Positions 50,478 through 60,048 are shown, counted from the first letter of the stretch. The stretch is DNA of 64,000 nucleotides from Brevundimonas subvibrioides (GCA_002280475.1 NCEB01000021.1:1-64000), one strand, 5' to 3'. Translations and numbers: made by a program. The notes: generated by a model from the sequence alone, not told the origin.

Positions 50478-51157
50478 GCGGCGTCCCCTCCTCTGAACTG
50501 AAGCGCTACTTCACCGAGGCGCGACGCTGGGACCAGGACCGTCTGGCCTCGGCACTCCGGTCCCGACGCTTGGCCTGGTCGGCCGCCGCCTTGGCCACGG
50601 GTCTAGCGGTGATCGCGACCGGCGCGGTGGCGATGCTGACCCCGCTGAAGTCCACTGAACCCTTTGTCATCCGGGTGGACCAGGCGACCGGCGCGGTCGA
50701 CGTCATGCGCGGCCTTTCGACCGAGGATGGGCCCGTCCGCTACGACGAGGCCGTCAGCAAATATTTCCTCGGCCAGTATGTGCGCCAGCGCGAGGGCTAC
50801 CTCGATCCGGCCGCCGAGGACGCCTTCCGGCTCGTCTCCATCCTGTCGACCCCGGCCGAACAGCGGCGCTGGGCCGATCTGTTCCGCGGCTCCAATCCCG
50901 CCAGTCCGCAGAACCTCTACGGCCGCGACGGCGAGGCCATCATCTCGATCCGCGCCATCGGCTTCATCAACGACGGCGTCGCCAACGTCCGCTTCCACCG
51001 CACGGTCCGCCAGGCCCAGCAGACGGTGGAGAGCGACTGGATCGCCACCATCGCCTTCACCTACACCCGCGCGCCGATGTCCGAGCCGGACCGGCTGAGG
51101 AACCCCCTCGGCTTCCAGGTGACGTCCTACCGCGCCGATCCGGAGGTCATCCGATGA
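50474..51157 (+). CDS. virB8: VirB8-like inner-membrane scaffold
   Basis: The 227-residue bitopic protein has a helix at about residues 33-55 and a periplasmic NTF2-like domain (PFVIRVDQATGAVDVMRGL, YDEAVSKYFLGQYVRQREGY, NVRFHRTV). It starts in an ATGA overlap with the VirB7-like gene. VirB8 nucleates the channel assembly. Confidence 0.93.
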   Translation: MSGVPSSELKRYFTEARRWDQDRLASALRSRRLAWSAAALATGLAVIATGAVAMLTPLKSTEPFVIRVDQATGAVDVMRGLSTEDGPVRYDEAVSKYFLGQYVRQREGYLDPAAEDAFRLVSILSTPAEQRRWADLFRGSNPASPQNLYGRDGEAIISIRAIGFINDGVANVRFHRTVRQAQQTVESDWIATIAFTYTRAPMSEPDRLRNPLGFQVTSYRADPEVIR

Positions 51158-51981
51158 GACGCCCGTTTTCCCTCCTGCCCCTGGTCGCCGCCCTCGCCCT
51201 CGCGACCCCGATCGCGGCGCAGGCCCCGCTGGATCCGCGTATTCGCGAGCTGACCTATGATCCGGCGGCCGTCTACCAGATCGCCGGGGCCTTCCGGACG
51301 GCGACCCAGATCGTCTTCTCGCCGGAGGAGACCATCCGCCATGCGGCCATCGGCGACAGCGTCGCCTGGGAGGTGGCCGCCGAAGGCTCGGTGCTCTTCC
51401 TCAAGCCTCGGGAACGTCATCAGGCGACCAACCTGCTGGTCGTCACAGAGCGCGAGGGCGCGGTCCGGCACTACGCCTTCGAGCTGCTCGCCCGCGAGGC
51501 CGGCGACCGGACGGCGATCGCCTATCAGGTCCGGTTCCGCTACCCGGCCGACGAACAGGCCCAGGCGGCCCGCGCATTGGCCCTCCAGGCCGAGGCCGTG
51601 GAGCAACGCCTCATCGGACTGGAGCTGGAGCGCGGGGTCGTCGAGGGGACCCGCAATCTGGCCTGGTCCGCCCAGGGCGACGCCGCCTTGCAGCCGAGCG
51701 AGGTCAGCGACAATGGCCGCTTCACTGTGCTGCGTTTCCCTGGCGTCCAAGCGCTACCGGCCGTGTTCGAGGTCGGGGAGGACGGATCGGAGCGCCTGAT
51801 CCCCTACGATGTCCGCGGCGAGTTCGTGGTGATCCACGGCGTGACGCGGGGTCTGCGGCTGAGGCGGGGCCAGTCGGTCCTGTGCCTGTTCAACGACGCC
51901 TATGACCGCCGCGGAGTCGGCGTGGGCACCGGGACGGCCTCGCCGGTCGTCGATCGCACGCCCCTCGGAGGCCGGTCATGA
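51154..51981 (+). CDS. virB9: VirB9/TrbG-like outer-membrane core protein
   Basis: The 275-residue protein has a signal peptide (residues 1-22) and the VirB9 pattern: PRIRELTYDPAAVYQIAG, ATQIVFSPEETIRHAAIGDS, ATNLLVVTERE and a C-terminal domain with YDRRGVGVGTG. It forms the outer ring with VirB7 and VirB10. ATGA overlaps on both sides. Confidence 0.94.
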   Translation: MRRPFSLLPLVAALALATPIAAQAPLDPRIRELTYDPAAVYQIAGAFRTATQIVFSPEETIRHAAIGDSVAWEVAAEGSVLFLKPRERHQATNLLVVTEREGAVRHYAFELLAREAGDRTAIAYQVRFRYPADEQAQAARALALQAEAVEQRLIGLELERGVVEGTRNLAWSAQGDAALQPSEVSDNGRFTVLRFPGVQALPAVFEVGEDGSERLIPYDVRGEFVVIHGVTRGLRLRRGQSVLCLFNDAYDRRGVGVGTGTASPVVDRTPLGGRS

Positions 51982-53102
51982 GCGCGCCCGATCCCACGCC
52001 GCCGGCTGACGCGCCTCGCCCGCCCTCCGCTCCGGCCGATCGCGGCGTCTCGCCGATCGCCGGACGGCTCGGCGGTCGTCAGGGCAAGGTCATCACCCTG
52101 GCCGCCCTGGCCGTCGGATGCGGCGTCTTCCTGATCGCCAGCTGGGATCGCGGCGACGCCGGCGACGCCGAACCGGCCCGTCGCGACGAGCCCGCCCGGC
52201 AGACGACGCCGTTCGAGCCCGCCCGCCGCGAAGCCCCGCCCCTGCTCAGCGACGCCGCCGTCGATCCCGACGCGCCGACCCTGACCGGCGAAGAGGCCAT
52301 CCCGCCTCTGGAGGCCGCGCCCCGGGATCCGGCGACATCCCGTTCCGGCCCCAGTCCGGCGGAACAGCGCCGCGCCTTGGCCGAAAGCGCCCGACGCGCG
52401 CCCGTCCTCGCCTATAGCCGGGCGGGCGGCGGCCAGCCGGGCGCGCCGTCGATCTTGACGACGCCGACGCCTCTAGGCGAACCGACGTCGCTCGACCAGT
52501 TGCGACAGGTCACCCCCGTGGGCCAGACCCGCGCCGGCCGCCTGCCGGACCGCAACCTGCTGGTCACCGCGGGGACCAGCGTGCCCTGCGTCCTGCAGAC
52601 GGCCCTGGACAGCACCACGCCCGGCTATGTGACCTGCGTCCTGCCGCGCGACGTCTGGTCCGACAACGGCGCCGTGGTCCTGATGGAACGCGGCACCCGG
52701 GTTCTGGGCGAGTATCGCGGCGGGCTTCAGCAGGGCCGGCGCCGGCTGTTCGTCCTGTGGACCCGGGCGGTGACCCCGACCGGGGTGGCCGTCGCCCTGG
52801 CCTCCCCGGCCGCCGACGCCCTGGGCCGATCGGGGTTCGACGGCGTGGTCGACACCCATTTCTGGGACCGGTTCGGCGGCGCCCTGCTGCTCTCCATCGT
52901 CGACGACGGCGTCTACGCCGCCGCCGGCCGCAACGACGGCGCCTCCTCCATGGCCCGCGTCCCATCCGATGCGGCGAGCGTCGCCCTCCAGGGTTCGGTC
53001 GAAATCCCGCCGACGCTGCGCAAGGGCCAGGGCGCCGAGGTGTCGATCTTTGTGGCCCAGGACCTGGATTTCTCCGGGGTTTATCAGCTGCGACCCCGGT
53101 GA
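51978..53102 (+). CDS. virB10: VirB10/TrbI-like core protein
   Basis: The 374-residue protein has a short cytoplasmic Pro-rich end, one helix (about residues 36-53), a Pro/Ala-rich periplasmic spacer and a conserved C-terminal barrel domain (LVTAGTSVPCVLQTALDST, GYVTCVLPRDVWSDNGAVVLMERGT in pieces, GQGAEVSIFVAQDLDFS). It spans both membranes and senses ATP use by VirB4/VirB11. Stop and virB11 start share a base. Confidence 0.94.
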   Translation: MSAPDPTPPADAPRPPSAPADRGVSPIAGRLGGRQGKVITLAALAVGCGVFLIASWDRGDAGDAEPARRDEPARQTTPFEPARREAPPLLSDAAVDPDAPTLTGEEAIPPLEAAPRDPATSRSGPSPAEQRRALAESARRAPVLAYSRAGGGQPGAPSILTTPTPLGEPTSLDQLRQVTPVGQTRAGRLPDRNLLVTAGTSVPCVLQTALDSTTPGYVTCVLPRDVWSDNGAVVLMERGTRVLGEYRGGLQQGRRRLFVLWTRAVTPTGVAVALASPAADALGRSGFDGVVDTHFWDRFGGALLLSIVDDGVYAAAGRNDGASSMARVPSDAASVALQGSVEIPPTLRKGQGAEVSIFVAQDLDFSGVYQLRPR

Positions 53103-54109
53103 TGGACGACACCTCGGTCCTGGATCACTACCTCGCGCCGATCCGCCCCTTTCTGGAGCCGGCGGCGGTGACCGAGGTCGTCATCAACCGGCCCGGCGAG
53201 GTCGGGGTCGAGGCGGACGGCGCCTGGCGCTGGACGGAGGCGCCCGAACTGACCGAGGCTTGGCTGCGCACCCTGGCGGTGGCGGCCGCGGCCTACACCC
53301 GTCAGGACGTCGGCCCCGAACAGCCGATCTGTTCGACCACCCTGCCCGGCGACGTCCGCTGCCAGATCGTCCTGCCGCCGGTGGCGGCGGACGGCGGCCT
53401 CTCCCTGACCCTGAGAAAGCCGTCGCGCCGCCGTCTCGGCCTGACGGAGTTCGCGGCGGCCGGCCTGTTCGACGAGGTCGCAGACGCCCAGGCGGACGCC
53501 ACGGACCTCGTCGACGCCGAACTGATCCGTCTGCGGCAGGCGGGCGACTGGCCGGCCTTCCTCACCCTGGCGGTCAACGCCCGGCGCAATATCCTGATCT
53601 CGGGCGCGACCGGATCGGGCAAGACGACCCTGGCCAAGGGGCTGATCGAACTCATCCCGGGCCATGAGCGCCTGCTGACCATCGAGGATACCCGCGAATT
53701 CGTGGTGCCGCACCGCAACGTCGTCCATCTGGTCTATTCCAAGGACGGACAGGGGCTGGCCAGGATCGGACCCAAGCAGCTTCTGGAAAGCGCCCTGCGC
53801 ATGCGCCCGGACCGCATCCTGTTGCAGGAACTCCGCGACGGCACGGCCTTCTTCTATCTGCGCAACGTCAACTCGGGCCATCCGGGGTCGATCACAACCG
53901 TGCACGCCGATTCCGCCGCCCTGGCCTTCGAACAACTCACCCTGCTGGTGCGGGAATCCGAAGGCGGACGCGACCTGCCGCGCGAGGACATCCGCGCCCT
54001 GCTGCATCTGCTCGTCGACGTCGTCATCCAGATGAAGAAGGTCGACGGGCGCTTCCGCGTGACGGAGGTCTGGCATGACCCGGCTCGCAAGCGCCAGCCC
54101 GGGGGCTAG
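53102..54109 (+). CDS. virB11: VirB11-like secretion ATPase
   Basis: The 335-residue hexameric ATPase has the N-terminal domain (LEPAAVTEVVINRPGEVGVE), Walker A ISGATGSGKTTL, the Asp box TIEDTREFVV, Walker B RILLQELRDG and the His box GHPGSITTVHAD. It switches the channel between pilus building and DNA transfer. Its end overlaps the virD4 start by 35 bases. Confidence 0.95.
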   Translation: MDDTSVLDHYLAPIRPFLEPAAVTEVVINRPGEVGVEADGAWRWTEAPELTEAWLRTLAVAAAAYTRQDVGPEQPICSTTLPGDVRCQIVLPPVAADGGLSLTLRKPSRRRLGLTEFAAAGLFDEVADAQADATDLVDAELIRLRQAGDWPAFLTLAVNARRNILISGATGSGKTTLAKGLIELIPGHERLLTIEDTREFVVPHRNVVHLVYSKDGQGLARIGPKQLLESALRMRPDRILLQELRDGTAFFYLRNVNSGHPGSITTVHADSAALAFEQLTLLVRESEGGRDLPREDIRALLHLLVDVVIQMKKVDGRFRVTEVWHDPARKRQPGG

Positions 54110-55892
54110 GGCGGCGGCGGTCGCCCTTGGCGGCCTGGCCGCCTTGAGCCTTCTGGCCGGCCTCGCCATCCTCATCGCCCTGGTCGGTCTCGGCCAGTTC
54201 TCCGACACCGTAGACCCGGCCCGGGTCCCCGGCTGGTTCTGGTATTACCGCCAGGATCCCGAGGTGCGCCGCTGGCTGACCGTCGGCGTCTCGGTTTCGG
54301 CCCTGGTCGGCGCGGTTCTCGTCGCGGCCGTCCTGCTCGCCCGGCGTCGTCCCCTGCACGGCGCCGCCCGCTGGGCCTCGGGGCCGGAACAGCGGCGCGC
54401 GGGGCTGCGGGCGCACCGCGGCATCGTCCTGGGGCGTGGCGACGGCGGCTTTCTCATCGCCGACGGTCCCGAGCACGTCATGCTCTACGCGCCCACCCGC
54501 ACCGGCAAGGGCGTCGGCGTGGTCATTCCCAACCTGCTGGCCTGGCCGGACTCCGTGGTCGTGCTGGACATCAAGCGCGAAAACTTCCTCGCCACGGCAG
54601 GCTATCGCGCCGAGGCCGGCCAGACGGTGCATCTGTTCGATCCCTTGGCGCGGGACGGCCGCACGGCCCGCTTCAATCCGCTGGGCCATGTCGATCGCAC
54701 GGACCCGATCGCGGTGGTGGACGAACTGCAGCGCATGGCGGTGATGCTGTTCCCGGTCCACGAACGGGCCGACCCTTTCTGGGCCGAGGCGTCGCGAACC
54801 GGCTTCATCGGCGTCGGCGGTTACGTCGCGGCCACCGCCGAACGCCCCTTCACCCTCGGCGAGATCTTCCGCCAGCTCACCGCCGGCGACGCCCGTGCGC
54901 GGCTGCCCCGGATCCTCGCGGCTCGGGAACAGGAGGGTCGCCCCCTCCCCGGACCGGTCGTGGCCGCGCTCACCGACTTCACCAGCTCCAGCGAGAACAC
55001 ATTCGCCTCCGTGCGCCAGTCGATCACCACCCGGATGGGGCTATGGCTCAATCCGCGGGTCGACGCCGCCACCGCCGCGTCGGACTTCGACCTGCGCGAC
55101 CTGCGCGGCGGCCGTCTCTCCCTTTTTCTGGGAGCCACGCCGGACAACATGCTGCGGATCCAGCCGCTCTACGCCCTGCTCTTTCAGCAGCTGGTCGATC
55201 TGAACAGCCGCGCCCTGCCCGGCCCCGCCGACCGACCCGCCCTGGTCGTCCTCGACGAGTTCGCCCGTCTCGGGCCGGCGCCGGTCCTGGCCCACGCCTT
55301 CGCCTGGGTCGCCGGCTACGGCCTGCGGCTGTTGGCGGTGCTTCAAAGCCCCTCGCAGCTGAGGGCGATCTATGGTCCGGACGTCGCCGAGGAGGTGATG
55401 ACCAACTGCGGGGTCGAGATCGTCTTCGCGCCCAAGGAGCTCAAGATCGCCCAGGAGCTCAGCGATCGGCTGGGCGCCTATACGACGGACGGCCGCAGCC
55501 GCAGTCGGCCGACCGGGCTCAGCCCGGGTCGGCGCAGCACGACGGTCTCCGATCAGCGTCGTGCTCTGATGCTGCCCCAGGAGCTGATGCAACTCCCGCA
55601 GACGGCCTTGATCGTGCTGAAGGCCGGCCTGCCCCCGGTCCGTGGCCGGAAGATCGCCTATTTCCGGGAGCGCGTCTTCCAGCGCCGACTCCGGCCTGCC
55701 CCCGATCTGGCGCCGGTCGCCGCGCCGGCATCGCCCCCCGCTCTGGAAGAGGATCCCATGGATTTCGACGTCATCGCGCGCGCCTTCGCCGCCGAAGGCC
55801 TGCCGCCGCCTGAGGTAGGGGCGAATGAAGACGCCGTCGGCGCCTGGCTGGACCGGGTCGTCGATACGGCCCTGCTGGAGCGCGAACCGTGA
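54075..55892 (+). CDS. virD4: VirD4/TraG-like coupling protein
   Basis: The 605-residue protein has two N-terminal helices (about residues 12-38 and 74-92), Walker A YAPTRTGKGVGVVIPNLL, Walker B ALVVLDEFARLGP and AVLQSPSQLRAIYG. It brings the relaxase-DNA complex to the channel at the inner membrane. It ends in an acidic, flexible tail. The following gene overlaps it by four bases. Confidence 0.95.
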   Translation: MTRLASASPGARAAAVALGGLAALSLLAGLAILIALVGLGQFSDTVDPARVPGWFWYYRQDPEVRRWLTVGVSVSALVGAVLVAAVLLARRRPLHGAARWASGPEQRRAGLRAHRGIVLGRGDGGFLIADGPEHVMLYAPTRTGKGVGVVIPNLLAWPDSVVVLDIKRENFLATAGYRAEAGQTVHLFDPLARDGRTARFNPLGHVDRTDPIAVVDELQRMAVMLFPVHERADPFWAEASRTGFIGVGGYVAATAERPFTLGEIFRQLTAGDARARLPRILAAREQEGRPLPGPVVAALTDFTSSSENTFASVRQSITTRMGLWLNPRVDAATAASDFDLRDLRGGRLSLFLGATPDNMLRIQPLYALLFQQLVDLNSRALPGPADRPALVVLDEFARLGPAPVLAHAFAWVAGYGLRLLAVLQSPSQLRAIYGPDVAEEVMTNCGVEIVFAPKELKIAQELSDRLGAYTTDGRSRSRPTGLSPGRRSTTVSDQRRALMLPQELMQLPQTALIVLKAGLPPVRGRKIAYFRERVFQRRLRPAPDLAPVAAPASPPALEEDPMDFDVIARAFAAEGLPPPEVGANEDAVGAWLDRVVDTALLEREP

Positions 55893-56467
55893 AGACGCCT
55901 GACGCCGCCGCGCCGTCCAACCGCCTCGGCCCCGCGCCGGGCCCGGCCGGGTCGCGCCGCTCCATCACCAAGGGCGACGTGCCCGAGGGGGTGCTGGACC
56001 GCTATCTGGTCGAGCGCGACCTGCGAGGACGGCCCGAACGCTTCTTTCGCGATCATCGCGCGGCCGAGCCGATGTTCCGCGACCGCGGCCGCTCGCTCGT
56101 CTCCAACCAGGCATACCCCGACGCCGTCATCGACATGCTCAAGATCGCCCGCCACCGCGGCTGGGAACAGGTTCGGGCGTCCGGCGATCCGGCCTTCCGT
56201 CGCGAGGTCTGGATTCAGGCTCAGGCCCTGGGACTGGAAGTGCAGGGTCATCGACCGCGCGAGCGTGATCGGCAGGCCGCCGGCGAGCCACGCCGCCAGA
56301 CCTCGCCGGATCTCGGGGCGCGGCTCGACCGCGCCGCCGTGGTGGTGCGGGCCCTCATCGCCGATCCGGCCGCTCAAGCCCGCCTGATGGCCCGCGCCCT
56401 GACCCGGGCCGCCGAGCGGGCTCCGCAACCGGAGCAGATCCGCGAGCAGCGAACCCGATCCCGGTGA
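55889..56467 (+). CDS. LPD7-domain protein linked to virD4
   Basis: The 192-residue soluble protein contains AYPDAVIDMLKIARHRGWEQ, then SGDPAFRREVWIQAQALGLEVQGHRP, the pattern of the LPD7 domain (polyvalent-protein-associated domain 7), which is usually part of large relaxase proteins of alphaproteobacteria. Here it is a stand-alone gene coupled to virD4 by an ATGA overlap. It may help to load DNA or relaxase onto the coupling protein. Function not known. Confidence 0.7.
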   Translation: MKTPDAAAPSNRLGPAPGPAGSRRSITKGDVPEGVLDRYLVERDLRGRPERFFRDHRAAEPMFRDRGRSLVSNQAYPDAVIDMLKIARHRGWEQVRASGDPAFRREVWIQAQALGLEVQGHRPRERDRQAAGEPRRQTSPDLGARLDRAAVVVRALIADPAAQARLMARALTRAAERAPQPEQIREQRTRSR

Positions 56468-56539
56468 CCGGACGCCAGACCTGTTGATGATCGGACAACT
56501 CCGATTGACTGGCCTCGATGTTCGTCCTTTGTTCTTCTC

Positions 56540-56743
56540 ATGCCTGTCCGAAAGAAAGTCCTGGTCGAGTGGCAAACAGCGGGGCCGCGCCGGTCCTACT
56601 TCGTGCGCCCCGGCTCCCGATCGAGGCCCTGGATCTGGTTCAAAGACGGTCACATGCCCCATTTCGACGAACCGACAGCCTGGTTCATCGTCGAAAAGCG
56701 CGGCAGCTACTGGGTGGCGGTCGAACGGGCCGATCAACCCTGA
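56540..56743 (+). CDS. Small basic protein of unknown function
   Basis: A 67-residue protein rich in aromatic and basic residues (KVLVEWQTAGPRRSYFV, RPWIWFKDGHMPHFDEPTAWFIVEKRG). No family recognised and no strong ribosome site; regular alternation of aromatic residues suggests a small beta-barrel or SH3-like fold. It lies between the conjugation operon and the SRAP gene. Overlapping frames on the same strand are less protein-like. Confidence 0.5.
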   Translation: MPVRKKVLVEWQTAGPRRSYFVRPGSRSRPWIWFKDGHMPHFDEPTAWFIVEKRGSYWVAVERADQP

Positions 56744-56796
56744 AGACCCTGTTCCGGTGCTTTTGGTATTCGGCCTGACTGTGCCACGCTGGCGGC

Positions 56797-57528
56797 ATGT
56801 GCAACCTCTACAGCCTGTCTAAGCATATCACGGCGATCCTCCAGATGGTCGCCGCCATGACCAAGGACATCGGGAATTTCGGCCCGATGCCGGCGGTCTT
56901 CCCCGACTATTCGGGGCCGATCCTTCGCGGCCAGGCTGATGGCTCCCTGCTGCTCGCCCGGGCCCGTTGGGGCATGCCGAGCAGCCGGAAGGCGCTGCTC
57001 GAGGCGGCCACCAAGCGGGCCGACAAGTTGCGGACGAAGGGAAAACCCTTCGATTTCGACGATCTGCTGCGGATGGAGCCCGACAAGGGCACCACCAATA
57101 TCCGCCGCACCGAGAGCCGGCACTGGTGGCCCTGGCTTGCTCCGGAGAACCGATGTCTGGTCCCCTTCACGGCCTTCAACGAACCCGATCAGGTCAATCG
57201 TGGGGACAGCGTCTGGTTCGCCCTGGGCGAGGATCTTCCCCTCGCCTTCTTCGCCGGCGTCTGGACCCCTCACGCCTGCGTTCGGATGATCAGCAAGGGC
57301 TGGGAGGAGCTGGACGCCTACGGCTTCCTGACGACGGACGCGAACGCCGACGTGGCTCCGTTTCATCCAAAGGCGATGCCTGTGATCTTGCGAACCGCGG
57401 AAGAGCGCGACGTCTGGATGCGGGCCCCGTGGGACGAAGCCAAGGCCCTTCAGCGGCCGCTGCCGACGGGCGTTCTGACCATTGTCCAGCGCGGCGGCAA
57501 GGCGCATGGCGAAGACGCCATTTCCTAG
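56797..57528 (+). CDS. SRAP/HMCES-family abasic-site crosslinking protein
   Basis: The 243-residue protein starts MCNLYSL, putting the catalytic Cys at position 2 as needed for covalent capture of abasic sites in single-stranded DNA. Further motifs are [36 protein letters not shown] and [14 protein letters not shown] with the conserved His. On a conjugative element it could protect single-stranded DNA during transfer. Its last four bases overlap the end of the next gene on the opposite strand. Confidence 0.92.
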   Translation: MCNLYSLSKHITAILQMVAAMTKDIGNFGPMPAVFPDYSGPILRGQADGSLLLARARWGMPSSRKALLEAATKRADKLRTKGKPFDFDDLLRMEPDKGTTNIRRTESRHWWPWLAPENRCLVPFTAFNEPDQVNRGDSVWFALGEDLPLAFFAGVWTPHACVRMISKGWEELDAYGFLTTDANADVAPFHPKAMPVILRTAEERDVWMRAPWDEAKALQRPLPTGVLTIVQRGGKAHGEDAIS

Positions 57529-58367
57529 AAGCGGTTCTTCAGCAGCGGCGAGACCGAAAAGGTTGGAAACCACAGCCCGCCCCTCACCCTGTTCATCAGC
57601 TCCCAGTACATGCCGAGCGCCAGGGGATCGCGGATCTGCGTCGGAACGTCGAAGCTATAGTCCCCGTCGAACCGGTCGCCGCTTCGCCAGGCCCGCGCAT
57701 ATTCCGGCGAGAGATAATCGAACAGCGCCCTTCTGATCTGGTCCAGGAATTCGCCGATGGTGCTGGCGTGATAGGAAAACACGTCCGTGTAGAACCAGTC
57801 CTGGAAGTTGGGCAGGGCCCGATAGACCATCCCTTCGTCGACGACATGGCCGTGCCGCGCAAGCATGGCCTTGATCTGTTTCACCCGGGCGTCGAGCCGG
57901 GAGAAGTTGTGCTTGTTGGCGTCGCCCACGACCTTGAGCATCCAGACCCGCGAGACGCGCAGGTCCAGAGACAAGTCCAGTTCCGGGAGCCAGACCGCCG
58001 GACAGTGGCATTCCGCGTTCAGCCAGTCGGCGAAGCTAGAGGCCGCGGCGGCCAGGCCTGACGCCTCGGCGCCGAATTGCGGCTGGCGGCAGATGGCCTC
58101 GAGATAGAAGAGATAGGTACGGTCAGTCTCCCGCGTGGCCTGTCCCGAGGGCCCAAAGGCGAAAGGCAGGGCGGCCTGTCTCGGCTGAGCGAGAAAGTCG
58201 GCCAGCAGGATCGCGAAGATCCGTTTGTGCGATCCGGACTTGAACACCAGATTGGTGGGGCGCGAGGTCACCGGATACTGAAAGACCTCCAGGTTGACCA
58301 TGTCGTCGATCATGTCCCAAACGGCCTTCAACAGGATGGCCTCCTGCTCGACGCCGGCATAGGCCAT
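57525..58367 (-). CDS. Unknown protein, third gene of the AbiE operon
   Basis: From ATG 58367 the protein has 280 residues and starts two bases after the AbiEii stop, so it is co-transcribed with the AbiE pair. It is soluble and mostly helical, with features such as [36 protein letters not shown] and [21 protein letters not shown]. No catalytic motif that I recognise is present. It may be a third component or a passenger in this defence or toxin-antitoxin module. The frame upstream of 58367 overlaps abiEii and is not coding. Confidence 0.7.
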   Translation of the reverse strand: MAYAGVEQEAILLKAVWDMIDDMVNLEVFQYPVTSRPTNLVFKSGSHKRIFAILLADFLAQPRQAALPFAFGPSGQATRETDRTYLFYLEAICRQPQFGAEASGLAAAASSFADWLNAECHCPAVWLPELDLSLDLRVSRVWMLKVVGDANKHNFSRLDARVKQIKAMLARHGHVVDEGMVYRALPNFQDWFYTDVFSYHASTIGEFLDQIRRALFDYLSPEYARAWRSGDRFDGDYSFDVPTQIRDPLALGMYWELMNRVRGGLWFPTFSVSPLLKNRF

Positions 58368-58369
58368 CG

Positions 58370-59383
58370 TCAGGCCGCACCGGCGTTGACGCGCCGGGCG
58401 ATATCCTCGCAGGCCTCCATCAAGGCCTCGAAGGGTTCGGCATCCGCCTCTAGCAGACCGTCCTCGACCATTCGGCGATAGTCGTCTCCGAGGGCCTCCA
58501 AGCATGCGCCTTCCGGTTTCAGCCTCAGACCGCCGGCGATCGCCCGACCGTAGTCGATCTCCTCGCCGTCGACGGTCGCGCGGAAAAACATGGCCTTGTG
58601 CCGCGCAACCGCCTCGGCCACGTCGCGGTCCGCGATCGCGGTCTCGACGAAGCCGGCGGCGTCCAGACGGGCCAGATCATGCCAATGGCGAGAGAAGCGG
58701 TCTCCCCGCAGTCGGCCCTGCGCGCAGTATACGTGGGCGGCGGTGGCCTTCTCCCAGAAGGTTCGCTCGGCAGCCATCACGCGCGGCGTGGCGGTCGGGA
58801 ACTCGACGCCTGCCAGGTGGGCGGCAGCATCGCAAACTACAGGACGCGGCGCGCTGGGCTCGCCCGTCGCGCGGGCGCCGAACTCGAGCATGACGCTGGG
58901 CGAGACATAGCCCGTTCCCTTGCTCGTCGGCGCATAGTCCACGAAGGCCTTAGCGCCCTCGATCCGGACCACGGCGGCGACGCCGTCCGCGGCTAGGCGC
59001 GCTTCGAGCATCGGTCGAACCTCGCCCTCGACCCACAGCGGCAACAGCCGCTCCACCTCGCGGGTCCAACGTCGCTCTTCGGCGCGAGTCTTCGGAACGG
59101 GATCCTCGGCCGCACCGGCCAGGTCCGGGAGGAGCCGGCGGATGTCGTAGGTCAGGTCGATGTCTTCCGAGAACCGCTGAATGACGTCATAGGCCTTGGA
59201 CAGGGAGGTGCCGCCCTTGAAGACCAGCCCCTCGCCAAGCGGCGCCTCAAACAGGGCCCGAAGCGCCCAGACGACCCAGACGTCCTTCTCCAGCAGGTGA
59301 GCGGGACGTCCGGACTCGGCCGCCGCCGTCGCGAGGGCGTCGATCCGGTCCTCGGCGGAGAGCTGCAGGAAGACGTCAGACAT
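58370..59383 (-). CDS. AbiEii-type nucleotidyltransferase toxin
   Basis: The 337-residue protein has LEKDVWVVWALRALF and the nucleotidyltransferase core VFKGGTSLSKAYDVIQRF (57-63 GGTSLSK) with SEDIDLTYD (acidic pair at 74 and 76), then a long helical domain. AbiEii toxins arrest growth on phage infection by modifying tRNA or other targets; the family pairs with an AbiEi antitoxin, encoded just upstream with an eight-base overlap. Confidence 0.9.
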   Translation of the reverse strand: MSDVFLQLSAEDRIDALATAAAESGRPAHLLEKDVWVVWALRALFEAPLGEGLVFKGGTSLSKAYDVIQRFSEDIDLTYDIRRLLPDLAGAAEDPVPKTRAEERRWTREVERLLPLWVEGEVRPMLEARLAADGVAAVVRIEGAKAFVDYAPTSKGTGYVSPSVMLEFGARATGEPSAPRPVVCDAAAHLAGVEFPTATPRVMAAERTFWEKATAAHVYCAQGRLRGDRFSRHWHDLARLDAAGFVETAIADRDVAEAVARHKAMFFRATVDGEEIDYGRAIAGGLRLKPEGACLEALGDDYRRMVEDGLLEADAEPFEALMEACEDIARRVNAGAA

Positions 59384-59969
59384 GCGCCGCCTGACTGACC
59401 GAACGCGCCAGCCAACTCGGCAGACGCGGCCCGACGGACACGAGTTCGCCGAACTCCGAAGGCCCCAGCTTTCGCTTCAGGGTTTCGAGCGCCATTCCGG
59501 CCTTGTCCGGCCCGAGCCAGGCCAGGGCGCGAACCGCCTCGCCGGCCGGACGATCGGCCAGGAGCAGCTGCCATGCGGGCGCGTGCTGGAACTCCACCGT
59601 CTGCTTTCCGACGCTGAAGGTGCGGCTTCTCCCATTGGTCAGATAGACCATGCGGATCGGCACCTGGGTGGTCAGACCCAGGGCGTTGGCCGCCGCCGCA
59701 CCGTTGGAGGCGACGACCTCGCCGCGCTGTTCGCTCACGGCGCGCACCACCTTCTCGACCGAGGGGGTGCGAGAGCCGAACCGGCTTTCGAGCGGGCGCA
59801 TGTAGACGCCGCGACCGGCGCGCATGAGCCGGCCCCGGCGAACCAGCCGCGACAGGGCCTGGTCCACCGCCGCGCGCGTGCCCAGGTGCAGCAGCGACTT
59901 GGCGGCGATCGGCGCGCCTTCCGGCAGCGTCGAGGCGCGCTCCATGATCTGATCAGCGAGTACTTGCAT
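59376..59969 (-). CDS. AbiEi-type antitoxin and autoregulator
   Basis: From ATG 59969 the protein has 197 residues with a winged helix (AKSLLHLGTRAAVDQALSRLVRRGRLMRAGRGVYMRP) and a C-terminal antitoxin domain (EVVASNGAAAANALGLTTQVPIRMVYLTNGRSRTF in pieces). AbiEi proteins bind inverted repeats in their own promoter. A perfect ten-base inverted repeat lies just upstream at 59979-60010. A longer frame to 60059 would run through this operator and is rejected. Confidence 0.88.
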   Translation of the reverse strand: MQVLADQIMERASTLPEGAPIAAKSLLHLGTRAAVDQALSRLVRRGRLMRAGRGVYMRPLESRFGSRTPSVEKVVRAVSEQRGEVVASNGAAAANALGLTTQVPIRMVYLTNGRSRTFSVGKQTVEFQHAPAWQLLLADRPAGEAVRALAWLGPDKAGMALETLKRKLGPSEFGELVSVGPRLPSWLARSVSQAAHV

Positions 59970-59978
59970 GACAACCTC

Positions 59979-60010
59979 AGTGTCAGAAATATAGGATAAC
60001 TTCTGACACT
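59979..60010. promoter_or_regulatory. Perfect inverted repeat upstream of abiEi (probable operator)
   Basis: AGTGTCAGAA (59979-59988) and TTCTGACACT (60001-60010) are perfect inverted copies with a 12-base AT-rich spacer that can carry the -10 element (TATCCTAT-like on the minus strand). It ends nine bases before the antitoxin start. Autorepression by AbiEi is the expected use. Confidence 0.75.
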
Positions 60011-60048
60011 TCGCAAACACGATGACGGCGAGGACAATGAAGGACCAC

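Noticed and set aside
45217-54109. Naming the transfer genes as a Trb (RP4-type) set.
   Set aside because: Several proteins resemble Trb members, but the gene order B1, B2, B3, B4, B5, B6, B8, B9, B10, B11, D4 is the VirB order; Trb operons begin with trbB.
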